Source: [Phialemoniopsis] sp. UDSM-2020
Lineage: Eukaryota; Ascomycota; Sordariomycetes; Thyridiales; Thyridiaceae
Direction of reading: 5' to 3'
Length of the DNA stretch: 64,000 nucleotides
NCBI GenBank assembly: GCA_018873225.1
Contig: JAEILZ010000001.1
Location: 8,246,001 to 8,310,000 of the forward strand
Under the pieces are notes generated by a model that saw only the letters and a list, made by a program, of their open reading frames with translations, had not been told where the DNA came from and searched no databases. The translations under genes and the position numbers were made by a program. Shown piece by piece: positions 11,811 to 22,800 of this stretch (position 1 is the first letter of the stretch; each line of letters starts with the position of its first letter).

Positions 11811-13805
11811 GACGATGGTAACGAATTTTTGCAGGTATGTATGTGTAATGTGTAAGAATACGTTGTTAAAGCTCGAGAAAGGTGAATCTAAATCTTTGGT
11901 CTGTGAGTACTGACCGTCAACTGCGAGTCTGGCACGGACTGGTCATATATAGACACCGCTGTTGGTGAGGACATCTGGATATTGCGCCACGGATGACAAA
12001 TTGAATCGACATTACCAATAGAGCACCGGACAACCAGACTCGTGATGTATTCAAATGACGGACTTAAGCACGGAATTTGAGGTCATCGAGAAATAATATA
12101 GCAGAGCGTAAGAGGCAGTGATTCTGGATGACAAAGAATATGAGACAGCTCGCAAAGAGTTGCTTCAGGTGGGCCTGGCTTCACAGCCCCACAGAATGTC
12201 TTCTCCCCAGGCCCTTTGCTCCACAGTTCGCACTAGATCGCTTCCAGGGTTTGAAGCTTGTTCAGCTCACTACTGACTAAAGCGTATTGCCCGTCACTTC
12301 CTCAGTGTTCTAAGTTGCAATAAAGTGATAAGAATTCCCCTGTAATAGTAAGATTCAGTAGCTAACAGATTGTATATACATATACTAAGAAATAAAATAA
12401 AAAACCACTTTAAGATAGTATATTCTACTCTATCTTAAAAAAAATTATGTAATATTACTTTAAAAGGAAAGAGGATGAAATAAGATTGGAGGGAAAAAAA
12501 GAAAAGAAAAAAAAATATAGGTGGCCAGCCTGTAAAGAGTGATGAAAGGGGAAGAAAGAGAAGATACTTACTTTGTTACCGGCAGTGCAGCCAACCGGGC
12601 ATGCTCTTGGCGTTTTTTTCTTCTCGCTTAGCACGTCTTATTTTTCTTCCTGATTGTTTTTTGACGAGCCTCTTCGGAGGTCTCGCCCATCAGTGAGTTG
12701 CTCTTGACGAACCCCCATGGGAGTCTCGCCCAACATTCCTTTGAACTTGTCCGCGACCTGGGATCGAACCATCGCTCATTGGAGGTGTACCTATCCTGGA
12801 TCCAGGACTAGATAAGGCTGTACACTGTTCACGGTTAGCTTCAAGGTCAAATTAGTAGTGAGTGTCATCTCTTCACAGGCTGGCCATCCTGTACGCGTGT
12901 TGGAGTGACGACGCGTTAGTAAAGAAGATAAGAAATGGCCCGAGGTGACGATGCCGTGACGCGGATTCTGATCCGGGATACAGACCGTGACAAGCCTGAC
13001 GTGTATCACGGGGGGTTTGATGCCGCGATATCGTGGTGATTTCAAGCCCAAAGAAGTTGCATACTGGCCATAAATCGTGTCTGACACCCTGTTACCATTG
13101 GGGTTGACAGAAGGGCTGCGCCAGCCATCACAGTAGCTTTGCCATATTCCATTCCAGATCTTTTCTCCTATTGCGGTCCCCGTGATTACCAGAGTCGTGC
13201 CCTCATCGACATCAATGGAGGCTCTAAGAACGTCGAGATATGACGTGACCGTTTCGTGGTGGTGTGCCTAGCCATGTTCATCTACACCGAGAAAAGCAAG
13301 GGGCCGACTTCTTGAGGCGATGACGTTGGCAAAGAACTCCACGAGAGAGGGTCACTTGAAAGAATGATTTGGACTTCACTAGAGCCCTCGGGCGTATGAC
13401 GAGCCAGTGCATTTAGTTCCGAGGCGTTTCGATGTCTGGCCTCAAATCTGCAGATCTGAAGCATTGTAGCAAATAATTGGCTCACATATGGTGATATTAA
13501 TGGCCTCAAAAGTGGGTACCGTTCATTGAAGAAGTGTGAAGAGTGAACGACATTGCGATTCGTTGTCCTCATTTCGACCCAACATGCTTCGGGTATTGGG
13601 CAGCCATGCCGGATCGGCTTGTACCGGAGCCAGCGCCAGCCCTTCGTATATAATCTGTACGCTGTTTCTAGGCGTCTGCCAATATTCACCAATTTTCTTT
13701 TCAACACAGATATTTCATCTTCTAGACTACAGTGACTTTTGTTGATTTGACTTCGGTCAAGTGCAGATCCAGAGAACCACAAACCGATTGCCCCGAGCAC
13801 TGAAA
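11811..13805. other. 2-kb spacer with AT-rich island and doubtful minus-strand ORFs
   Basis: The stretch 12330-12560 is strongly AT-rich and purine-rich, unlike the GC-rich surroundings. Minus-strand open frames at 12791-13087 (98 codons) and about 13282-13850 (at least 172 codons, starting inside a frame beginning TELEEAAIVCK) could be remnants of a gene: the second has a short heptad-like segment. No motif was recognised and I could not join them by convincing splice sites. They may be decayed coding sequence. Confidence 0.35.
12409..12439. repeat. 10-bp perfect inverted repeat in AT-rich island
   Basis: TTTAAGATAG at 12409-12418 is the exact reverse complement of CTATCTTAAA at 12430-12439, separated by 11 bases. 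It can form a hairpin. It sits in an AT-rich tract, so chance is possible; it may instead be a transposon or RIP relic. Confidence 0.5.
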
Positions 13806-15022
13806 ATGACTTACAGACAATTGCCGCTTCTTCAAGTTCCGTCTATGGAGGCTGACATAACACTGTCGAGGGATCCATCTCTCCGAGATGATTTCTCCAG
13901 TTTGTGTCTTCCTCCGCAAGAACTAGCTGTCTGCACATTCAGTTGCTCGGGGGTCTTGGATGAGACGTTTTCCGCCGGTGGCTCCATGCCACTGCGGGGA
14001 GTAGCTCTCCAGGCCCCAGTCGGATGTGATGAAGCCAGAGAATATCCTGATATGATTTCCCTGCTTGATCCATCCTGGGGCCTGGTGAGTCACTCCCTGT
14101 GATCCATTTGATTAGCTATTATATTTCTCGATAGCGAAGACTCTGGTGAAACTGACTGTCGGGCCTTCTTGGTAGACCAACTCAAATTTGAACACATCCC
14201 CTGTCGTTCATGACGCAGTTACCTCCCAAGTATTTGACTGGGGACACTGCTATGACATAAACATAAATCCATTGTTATCCAGTGATGGACCAGGTTCTGC
14301 TCAAAACGCCTTTGAGCACATTACTCCAGACGAGAGCCCAAATGATACTTTCCGAGCCAAGCAAATTGAATTGAGTGCATTTGGATGCACGAACATGAAA
14401 GCACCCGACAGCTGCATTGGCCATCTTGGGATGGGCCTTAGCTACATTGGGACCAACTCTCGAGACCTGGATATGTCTCCTGGAGCCACTCGGCAGATCA
14501 AGGTCCCCACTTCTCTGGGCTTGTCAGACTTGGCCGGGACTACTGACCACGCAAACAAACTTCAACACGTCAAGGTATGGTGTTGCCATGTTACATGACA
14601 AGAAACTGGAGACGATGCCTAACACTTTGCAAAACAAATACACTCTTGATGTGGGCGCGCATACCGCTCAACCAAATCCGGTCCGCAAACATAGAAGTCG
14701 GTCGACCAAGTTTCCTCGACGCCCCTATTTTTGCCCCTATCAGCTTGACGACGATACGGACTGCTTATTCAAAGGCGCTTCGAAGCGCGACCTCCGCCGT
14801 CATCTCGCCAGCGACAAGCATCGCAGACATCTGCTTGCTACCATCAGCGGAATTGAGACGGTGTCTCAGACCGCCGCTGACCACGATGGCGAGTGCGCGC
14901 GATCTCTCAATCTCTTCTGCCCGGTTTCCCTATGCAGATTCTCCAAGAAGGGATTCTCACGGAGGGACAATTTCCAGAGGCATGTCAGAAGCCAACATCC
15001 TGGTATTGAGATGGATGAATGA
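13806..15022 (+). CDS. C2H2 zinc-finger protein
   Basis: The proposed exons are 13806-14084, 14176-14574 and about 14711-15022, giving about 329 residues. Intron 1 (GTGAGT...GGTAG with a CTGAC branch) is good. Intron 2 starts at a GTATGG donor at 14575; its acceptor is uncertain, and the ACCAAG site at 14710 is the one that keeps frame. The first 220 residues are low in recognisable structure. The last exon has two zinc-finger-like units, CPYQ...DC with RRHLASDKH (C-x9-C-x12-H-x5-H) and CPVSLC with QRHVRSQH (C-x4-C-x15-H-x4-H). This spacing is typical of fungal C2H2 regulators of the dual-finger type. Probably a nuclear DNA-binding protein; targets unknown. Confidence 0.6.
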
Positions 15023-15591
15023 AGAAAAGGATCAGTAAGGAAAACTAAATGGTCTGTTACAGGGGACGGGAATTTCTTTCTGGATAGTCAGCCTCTACAG
15101 TCATACAATCTTAGTCTCTGTAGTCACTTTACACGACTCTCCGGCGGGAGGAATGTTTTGCAGGAGATAGACCAAGACACTTACATGTCCGCCCACCAGG
15201 TTAACGGCCGGCTGACGTCTACTTGCCTTCTCCAGTGACCCTTTGCCATGCGTTTGGATCAAGATAGTGGCATGATCATCGCGATGCAATGGATCCCATC
15301 GGCAAGCATATTGTGTTCATTACTGGTCTTGGCGGAAATAGAAATGAACAACAACCACTACACATCAGCGATAACAAGAATTCGTATGAATGACATGTGT
15401 TGACACGGCAACCGCATCTCATATGTTCATGGGCAATTCTAGACGTGCGCTGCACAATTTGCTATGTCCGGCTTGATTACATGAATTTTTCAAGTGTCCG
15501 AATAACTCAGACTACTTCGACAAGGCCTGCTCCACCAATCAATTAACCTCACGAGGTTGGATTGGAGATTAAGATACAATAGTATGGAGTC
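15023..15591. other. Spacer, no genes seen
   Basis: 3' flanks of two convergent genes. Only short open frames without features. Confidence 0.4.
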
Positions 15592-16173
15592 CTACTTAGG
15601 AACCCAACGGCAAGACCCTCGCATGTGAACCTTGCCGCCCTGGCTGCTCAGACAGCTAAAGGAACGATCCTCCTTCCTGCATTCAAACCTCTCCCCAGGC
15701 CTAGCAACACTCTGAAAGAAGCGCGGCGTATAATGCACGTCGTTTCCACTCTTGATACAGTCCGTGAACTTCACGGGTTGGCCACCCTGTTTAAACTCCT
15801 TGCTGCAGGGACTCGTCCATTCATCGACACCAACTTTCCACGGCAGGATGCATGGATTCTTTCCGTAGATCCAGGTAGTCCATGCTGCCGTTTTGCCCCC
15901 CTTGCCTTGGTAACCAAAGCCAATGTGCTCGAGGGGGGTCGCCTTGCGAGATTCAAGAGTGGAGGTTGAATTTCCGTCCTCCGAGGCCCATTCGATTGCG
16001 TCGTCGGCCTGATTCTCGGTTTGTACTTCGTCGAGAACTTCGCGTGGGATGCCAACGGTCGACTTGAAAGACGGTTCGATCTGCTCAACATCCGTGTCGT
16101 CCCTCCCAGGTGCAGGAAGGCCGAGGACAGCAGGGCTCAGGAAAAGAAGTGCGCAGGCGGTGATGAGCTTCAT
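15592..16173 (-). CDS. Secreted six-cysteine protein
   Basis: Intronless, 193 residues from the ATG at 16173. That ATG is preferred over one 24 codons upstream because it begins a clean signal peptide (MKLITACALLFLSPAVLG). An acidic pro-region (about 21-75) is followed by SRK, a possible processing site, and then a compact domain. Six cysteines at 108, 123, 139, 165, 174 and 188 allow three disulfides. The block GFGYQGKGGKTAAWTTW begins the domain. I recognise no family. The size, signal peptide and cysteine spacing make it a candidate effector or antimicrobial-type protein, by inference only. Confidence 0.75.
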   Translation of the reverse strand: MKLITACALLFLSPAVLGLPAPGRDDTDVEQIEPSFKSTVGIPREVLDEVQTENQADDAIEWASEDGNSTSTLESRKATPLEHIGFGYQGKGGKTAAWTTWIYGKNPCILPWKVGVDEWTSPCSKEFKQGGQPVKFTDCIKSGNDVHYTPRFFQSVARPGERFECRKEDRSFSCLSSQGGKVHMRGSCRWVPK

Positions 16174-17444
16174 AGTGCTTCGATGAATATCAAATTGTCG
16201 TATAGACTGGTGATTTTGTTGGTATCGTGATTGTTGGCTTTGCAAGGCAGGGTTTTCAGTTGAGGTGATTGTTGATGGAAGGTCATTTTTGAGAAACTCT
16301 ACGGCGAAGCAGACACCATTTTATATGTCGTCCATGAGGTCGTCCCATAGCCTTCAGATAAAGTGCAATATCACAGGTGGCATCGACTAGCATGCCAATC
16401 ATTGTCAGGCCGAAGGGCGTTTCCATAGGCGGTTGAATCTGACATAGTAGCAAGGAAAAATAAATCTAATGGTTCAGTCACTTACTACTACCACATTTGG
16501 CAAGTCAGAAACTCCATGCACAGAAGGCTGAGGGCATCTAGACGCCTCTCCGTCTTTCTGATGGATTTCGACGCTGCGCCTACGACCTAGGGTAGGTGTT
16601 GAATGACCTAAAGGGGGGTTTGCATGTAGTTGGATCCACCTGGAGCTTATTAGCCGCCTATCCATGGATCATACATAAGGCCCATAGGAGGATTTGGTCC
16701 ATGGGCTTTGTCCTTGTCGTCGTTATTGTCGGAGATTTCTCGAACTTGAGTGGGCCCATGAACGAGGCTGTGCTTTGTCGTCTGCGCCTTGAGGCTTACA
16801 TCGCATGGGGTTATTTGCCGAATTGGTACTAGGTAGAAGTGCATGCAAGCCCATTATGATAGTTATTATGGCTCCAATTACTTGGTATGAATGCTCCAAT
16901 GGTTCATATTCCAAGATTTCCTTCTGGAGTAGTGACAGAATTCTGTCAAGTTGCTTCTCCCACCCAGAGGGCCACGAAATCCATCAACCGCCGGACTGTG
17001 TGCCACGGATTCTGCTGATCCGGGCTGCAGAGTATTCGGTCACTTGGCACACTGCCTCGAGAAATCAGGTAACAGAAATAATTGTCCTTGGGTATAATTT
17101 GTATTGATCTAGCAGATACACAACTCGGTACTTGAGAATGCGGTACTACTTTTGGTTATAACGGATGGATTTTCTCGCCAGTCTCTTTTGAGAAGGCGCT
17201 GGAAATTTTGCGCCAGATGGATGGATCCGGCCGAGGAGCTTGATGCTCCTCAATTATGGAAACCGATGCTATTCAAACGCCGACGCTAGGGCTCAGCCGC
17301 GCGACTGAACGGCCAGGCCCGGGACAAGTCAGGGATCTGGATCTGTGGAAACGACTGATGCTGTTGCAATATGCATGCGAATCGAAGGTATCAACGGCAG
17401 TATGAAAGCGGACGCTTTTTGTTCCAATATCACTTTTGAACACC
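16174..17444. other. 1.3-kb spacer, no genes seen
   Basis: Short open frames on both strands (up to 100 codons) lack features. A CTAGGTA motif is at 16829-16835. Confidence 0.4.
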
Positions 17445-18595
17445 CTAGTAGCCCTTGGCCGTCTTGACGTGGGCAATCTTCTCCCACACCTCGGGGTGAA
17501 GCTCGGAGCTGAAGTTGTTGCTGAACTTTGAGCTCAGGTAGTCAAACTCTGCGTCGGGCTCGTAGCTGGCGGCAATCTTGATGCCTCCGTACTCCTCGAG
17601 CTTCTCGATGTGGGGCTTCAGCGACTCGGGGAACGACACCAGGGCGCCGTTCTTGAACCAGCCGGCGTAGTAGTTGATGGTCAGGAGAATGCGGATCTCG
17701 TCTGAGGGGTTGGGCATGCCGGCATGCCTAGGAACAATGGTTAGCTAATAGTGCAACATGACTGGCGTGAGAGCAAAGTACATACCACAGACGCAGGTCT
17801 CGCACCAGGATCGATCCCTTCTTGACGCGCGGGTACAGAGGCGGCCTGATCTTTCTCCTCTCCGCGACAACGGGCTCGTCGATGAACGGCTCTCCAAGTT
17901 GCGGGCGAATCTCGACACCGGTGTTTTGCGTGCCCAGCCACAGCTCCGTCATGCCGTTCTCCGGGCCGCAGTCGCAGAGGCAGACGTTCTGAGTGATGGC
18001 GAAGGGGTGGGTAGGGTGCTCAAAGCGCATGTCAGAGTGGACGCGCTGCCTGTCGTCGTTCTTGAGGAGCGTGTTGGAGCGGAGGAAGTGGACCTCGGGC
18101 TTGGGGCCGAGAATGTAGGAGATCACCTGGGCGGCGTGCTTGTTGGCGAAGATCTCGGGGAAGAGCCATTCTATACCGGCGCTGGTCAGTATCGTATGTC
18201 GTCAAGGTCGACAAAGCCACCTGGAATCACATACCTTTCTCCAGAGGAGGCACCTGGGACAGGTTACCGCCAGCTGCGGCACCGTTCTGGGCTACCTTGT
18301 TGTTCAAGGGACTAGGGCTCTGGTTAGCGATTGGGCTCATATGCTTTCTGCCCAACAAATGTACTCACGCATAGTGTGACAAGCCATGTCCGGCCAGGAG
18401 CTTCTGGGTGTCCTCGAGCATGCGCTCGTTCAACTTATCAATAAGGTCATCGCGCACCGCGTTCTCGAGCACGACGAAGCCGTCGTTGAAGAAGGCCTCG
18501 ACAGCATCGTAGAGGTGGTGGTCAGACAGGACGCCTGAGTCGCGCTCCTCGTCAGAGAGGCGAAGGACAACGGGAGCGTCAGGAATAGACGGCAT
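17445..18595 (-). CDS. Phytanoyl-CoA dioxygenase (PhyH) family 2-oxoglutarate/Fe(II) oxygenase
   Basis: Four exons, 18595-18369, 18311-18235, 18170-17786 and 17727-17445, give 323 residues in frame, with standard donors and CTAAC/CTGAC branches. The double-stranded beta-helix iron site is intact: H146-S-D148 in VHSDMRF and the distal H231 in LWHAGMPN, followed by R242, which fits the 2-oxoglutarate-binding arginine. No targeting signal is evident. Fungal members of this size hydroxylate diverse small molecules, often in secondary metabolism; the substrate is unknown. It is transcribed divergently from the DHDPS-like aldolase over a 774-base spacer, so the two may be co-regulated. Confidence 0.88.
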
Positions 18596-19369
18596 GATGG
18601 GCAGAGTGTGTATCGGTGTCAAAACTTGCTTGCAAATGCTAACAACTATGATAGACAAAAACCCCGAGATAAGATAGGCAGGGGAAGAATGACGCCGGTA
18701 CAAATAGCAGCAGTGAGCTTGAATGCGACACGAATCTCGTGATGCACATGTGCATCGAAGAAACGCAGGTCGGGTCTCGGCTAGCTCCATTGACCCCAAT
18801 GAGGGGAACAGCGAGTCAAACGTACGAGTCTGGAGAGGGGCATGGAGAGAGGATGGGGAGGATGGAGGTTTACTGGATACGTAATAGCGTGTGCATCCAC
18901 ACTCGTGCTGGTCATCAATCGATGCTGCTGGTGATCCACCCATACCCGATCGGATGCGATGCGACACACACAAATCGACGACTCGCAGTACTGCCAGTCA
19001 GCGCAGTCTCTCGATCCACAGACCGTGAACCCCACAGTCTTCTCCAATTTGTCCCCCTCATGTTTTCTGCAACCCGCCGCCGCCCATCCCCGCGGCGCGA
19101 AAGAGTCTGGTGATGCGTAGCGTAGGAAAACCCCACTGTGGGAGGAGACCGGTCGGGTGTCAAAGCAATGGCTACCCGATCGATTGAATCTAAATCTTGC
19201 ATGTGGCAGGAACCTGCACATCAGGAGTGCAGGAAAACCACCGATCTTTGGGAAAGGCTTGTCGTCCGCTTATTACTCTCTGCAGACTTCAAGAGATAGG
19301 ATCGATCTTGTCTGGTAATAGCATCACCATTTGCGGCCTTGTCGAACACTCAGAACACAGACCATCATC
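18596..19369. promoter_or_regulatory. Shared divergent promoter region, PhyH and aldolase
   Basis: Intergenic region between two divergent start codons (18595 and 19370). No open frame of note and no clear TATA element. Confidence 0.4.
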
Positions 19370-20453
19370 ATGCCCGCTTCACAAGGAAAGCCCTTCCCTC
19401 CCGGAATCCACTCGCCGTGTTTGACATGGTTCGCCGATGATGCAACCCAAGAGATCGACTGGGAGCTTCAAACGAGCCACATCAAGTTTCTCATCAAGTC
19501 AGGCGTCCACGGAGGTAAGCAGCCAACCCAAGTGAACGTCCACTGGACGCATCTCGGCTCATTCTAATATTGTCGTCTGACCAGTGATCCTCGCCGGAAC
19601 AAATGGAGAAGCCGTCACCCTCACCGACGCCGAGAGGTCTCGCCTGGTCCGGACGACCGTCGAGGCGGCCAAGGAGCTGAACCGCCCGGACCTGACCGTG
19701 ACCATGGGCTGCGGCGGCCAGAGCACGCGCGCCGTCATCGCCGAGACGCGCCTCGCCGCCGACGCCGGCGCCGAGTTCGCCCTCGTCCTCGTCCCCAGCT
19801 ACTTCCACTTCGCCATGGACCAGGACGCCATCGCCGCCTTCTTCGAGGAGCTCGCCGACGCGAGCCCCATCCCCATCGTCATCTACAACTTCCCCACCGT
19901 CGCCGCCGGGCTCGACCTCAACTCGGACACGCTGATCCGCCTCGGCCGCCACCCCAACATCGTCGGCGTCAAGCTGACCTGCGGCGGCATCGCCAAGGTC
20001 GCCAAGATCGCCGCCGCGCACAAGCCCGAGCAGTTCAGCGCGCTGGCGGGGCAGAGCGACTGGCTGCTGCCGGCCATGACGGTCGGTGGCACGGGCTCTG
20101 TCACTGGCGTGAGCAACATGTACCCCAAGGTAAGTTTTCTCCTGCTCAGGTTGCCGTGCTCAAGGATTCCTCTCTAACTCCTGATCCAGGTTTGCGTCCA
20201 GCTGTACGACTTGTGCAAGGCCGGCAAGTTGGAGGAGGCCAAGGCAGTGCAGCTCAAGATCGCACAGATGGAATGGGGCATGGCGAAGGGCGGGATCAAC
20301 GGCACGAAATGGGTGGTGGGCAAGTTTCTAGGATACGGCGAGGAGAAGCGCCACTGCCGGAGGCCGTATCCCAAGTTCACGGACGCAAAGATGCAGAAGT
20401 GGATTTCGGATACTGTGGCACCGCTGAATGAAGACGAGAAGAAGCTGCAATAG
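19370..20453 (+). CDS. DHDPS/HOGA-family class I aldolase
   Basis: Three exons, 19370-19514, 19585-20129 and 20190-20453, give 317 residues. The dihydrodipicolinate synthase/N-acetylneuraminate lyase fold is shown by GTNGEAVTL (53-61), the catalytic tyrosine of YNFP (Y149) and the Schiff-base lysine in VGVKLTCGG (K178). Fungi do not make lysine by the diaminopimelate route. A 4-hydroxy-2-oxoglutarate aldolase or a sugar-acid aldolase of the 2-keto-3-deoxy-L-galactonate type is therefore more likely than DHDPS itself. The reaction would be reversible cleavage of a 2-keto acid to pyruvate and an aldehyde. The neighbouring alcohol dehydrogenase and reductase could act on aldehyde products, but that is speculation. 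Confidence 0.85.
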
Positions 20454-20767
20454 GAGAAATAGATATCATATCCATAGACTAAGAAATCTAAGCGAAATAA
20501 CTACGCCCCAATGACTTCAATCTGTTTTGGAAACCAGCCTAACCTTTCCCAGTCCTATTGATGATGTCAATGAAGTAGACATGATGTTTTGTTGTGAGGA
20601 AGACTTGTTTCATGTACTTTTAAGGCAGGACAAACGCATTGGAAGCTTGGAGCATCGTCAAAGAGAATGGCGTGCACAACTTGCTACATGTAGATTTCAA
20701 CAAGGACAGCAATGTTTGAAACGTATAAGTCTACTTCTATTAATGCTAGCAATTCCCAAAACCCAGC
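20454..20767. other. Short spacer, convergent 3' ends
   Basis: 3' flanks of the aldolase and alcohol dehydrogenase genes. No features seen. Confidence 0.4.
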
Positions 20768-21988
20768 TTAAGCACCAAAGGCCTTCTCGTAGTCCACCAT
20801 CGTGAACCGGTACCGGACGTCATTCTTCTCTAACCTCTTGATAGCAGAGGACAGGCCTTCTTCACTGATGGGCACAGTCTCGACCCACGACTTGATCCCC
20901 TTGTCAGCAGCGAGCTTGAGCATCTCGAGCATCTCCCTCCGGCTGCCCAGGTGGCTCGCGCCGATCAGCGCGCCGCTGGCCATGAGCATGGGCGCCGTGA
21001 TCTGCAGCGATGAGTCCTCGGGCACGCCGGTCGACACAAACTTGCCGTGCACGTCGAGCAGCGACAGGTAGCCCTTAAGGTCGAACCCGGGGCCAAAATT
21101 GTTGGCGCTGCTGACGATGAGGTCAAAGGTCATGCGGTGCGGCTCGTTCCAGTCCTTGTCGCCCGTGGCCAGGAAGCCGTCGGCGCCCATCTTGCGGGCG
21201 TCGGCCTCCTTGGCGTGCGTGCGCGAGATGACCCAGGTCTCGGCGCCGAGGGCTTTCGCCCAGAGCACGCCAAAGTGGCCGAGGCCGCCGAGGCCGACGA
21301 TGGCGACCTTCTTGCCCGGCCCGGCGCCGTTGCGGACGAGGGGGCTGTACATGGTGATGCCGGCGCAGAGCATGGGGGCTGCGAGCTCGCTGGGGATCGC
21401 ATCGGGGATGGGGAAGACCCTGGAGAGGAAAGTATCAGCAACAATCCATGGGGCATTGGAGAAGATAAGCAGGTTGTAGACTTACCAGTGCTCGTGCGTC
21501 CGGACGTGCGAGGCGTAACCGCCCTGAGTAACAAGCCCGGTGTCGGGCCAGACGCTGCCGTACGTGTCCATCTGCTTGGCGCAGTACGTCTCGTTGTCGT
21601 TCTTGCACTGGCGGCACTCGAGGCAGGAGTAGGACTGGGCGCCGACGCCGACGCGCTCGCCGACCTTGATGTTGGTCACCTTGGGGCCGACCTTGATGGC
21701 TTTGCCAACGATCTCTGTTTTTGTCACATCGCGCAGTCAGTAACAGTCTCGCCTTGCATGTACCTAGTATACCGCAGACTTACCATGACCGACAGTCAGG
21801 GGCAGGATCCTCTCGCCCCATCCGCCGTCGATGGTGTGGATGTCACTGCTGCACACGCCGCAGCACTCGATCTTGATCTCGACATCGTGGTCGCCAAAGG
21901 GTTTGGTGTCGAATTTCCTCTTGGTGAAGGTGGTGTAGTCCTTCGCCGAGTCCACCTGGAAACCTTCGTACTGGTCGTACTTGGACAT
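20768..21988 (-). CDS. Zinc-dependent alcohol dehydrogenase, cinnamyl-ADH/ADH6 type
   Basis: Three exons, 21988-21784, 21714-21486 and 21419-20768, give 361 residues. The catalytic zinc site includes C46 in CGVCSSDIH and H68-E69, the latter pair rebuilt exactly across intron 1 (GHE). The structural zinc cysteines are C99, C102, C105 and C113 (CLECRQC then TYC). The cofactor loop GLGGLGHFGV and the following SRTHAKEADA segment suggest NADP(H). The family reduces aliphatic and aromatic aldehydes. It is divergent from the reductase gene beginning at 22801, suggesting a functional pair in aldehyde handling. Confidence 0.92.
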
Positions 21989-22800
21989 TGTTCGGGATGC
22001 TTCAAGGGGGGTTTGACGGAAATTGTGTGTATGACGAAATTAAGCTTGTTGATCCTTTGAACCTCGGGAATTACCTCTGGGCAGTATCAAGCAAAGGGAA
22101 CTTGAAAGGCTCAAATTATTTGAACGTATGATTTCTCCGAAAATTCATGGCATCCGAGTGACCTCGTTGCCTGCCTCCCCCCGATCGGATACAAGCTGGC
22201 CGGCAGTCGCATGTTGGAGCGCCGAGAGGGTCCTCTTGGCCATCGAAGCTAAGTTGACCATCGTGACAATCTTAGCTCACAAAGTTCTCCGACGAAAAGT
22301 GAAGTCTGGACTCGTTAGTCGTTGGAGAGTGGTGGTTAGTAACGTTAGAGCAACTCTTAGACTGACTACCAGAAATGAGGCCATCTCCGCATTTGGCGAT
22401 CGGGTGTTAGAGTCTGGTAGAGCCTCCACCAGACCCAAATATCGTGGGGCGCACTTATCGCATACTAGCGCCCTCCTTACACCCGAGATGCTATGCTGAC
22501 GCTGCACTGCGAGACATATCGATCGCCACTCCAAAATGTTTCCAGGAATTTCCTAAACGGATCAGGTGAGGGTACCTTGCTGCATTTCTTGGGATTCTGC
22601 GAAGTAGAAATCACATACCGGGTACCCGGGTAGAACTGGCCAGACTCGTCTTAAGTTCTGCATGACCGTTTTGGTAGAGTGCATCAGAGCCAGCGTTGTT
22701 TTAGCATTGTCGCATTCCGGCCTGTGTTCAGTCGCACTGCTTCTTTGTTGGCTTTGAGTCTCTCTGAGTCTTTCTCTCTGTGTTTTTGTGTGTTATTGCT
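21989..22800. other. Divergent promoter region, ADH and reductase
   Basis: Open frames here (for example 22128-22499) have no protein character. Near 22600 GGTACC-type hexamers recur. The stretch just before 22800 is rich in TCT repeats and probably belongs to the 5' UTR of the reductase. Confidence 0.4.

Noticed and set aside
12750..12785. tRNA T-arm-like sequence (GGTTCGATCC on the minus strand)
   Set aside because: Only three of five T-stem pairs form, and no acceptor, D or anticodon arms can be built around it.
13282..13800. Minus-strand 172-codon frame as a confident gene
   Set aside because: No ATG at its start, no family resemblance and no convincing partner exon; left as a doubtful item in the spacer entry.
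19370..20453. Lysine-pathway dihydrodipicolinate synthase
   Set aside because: The fold is right, but fungi make lysine through alpha-aminoadipate; a keto-acid aldolase role is more likely.
21047..22060. 337-codon plus-strand frame over the alcohol dehydrogenase
   Set aside because: It runs through both exons and introns of the real gene and gives no recognisable protein.
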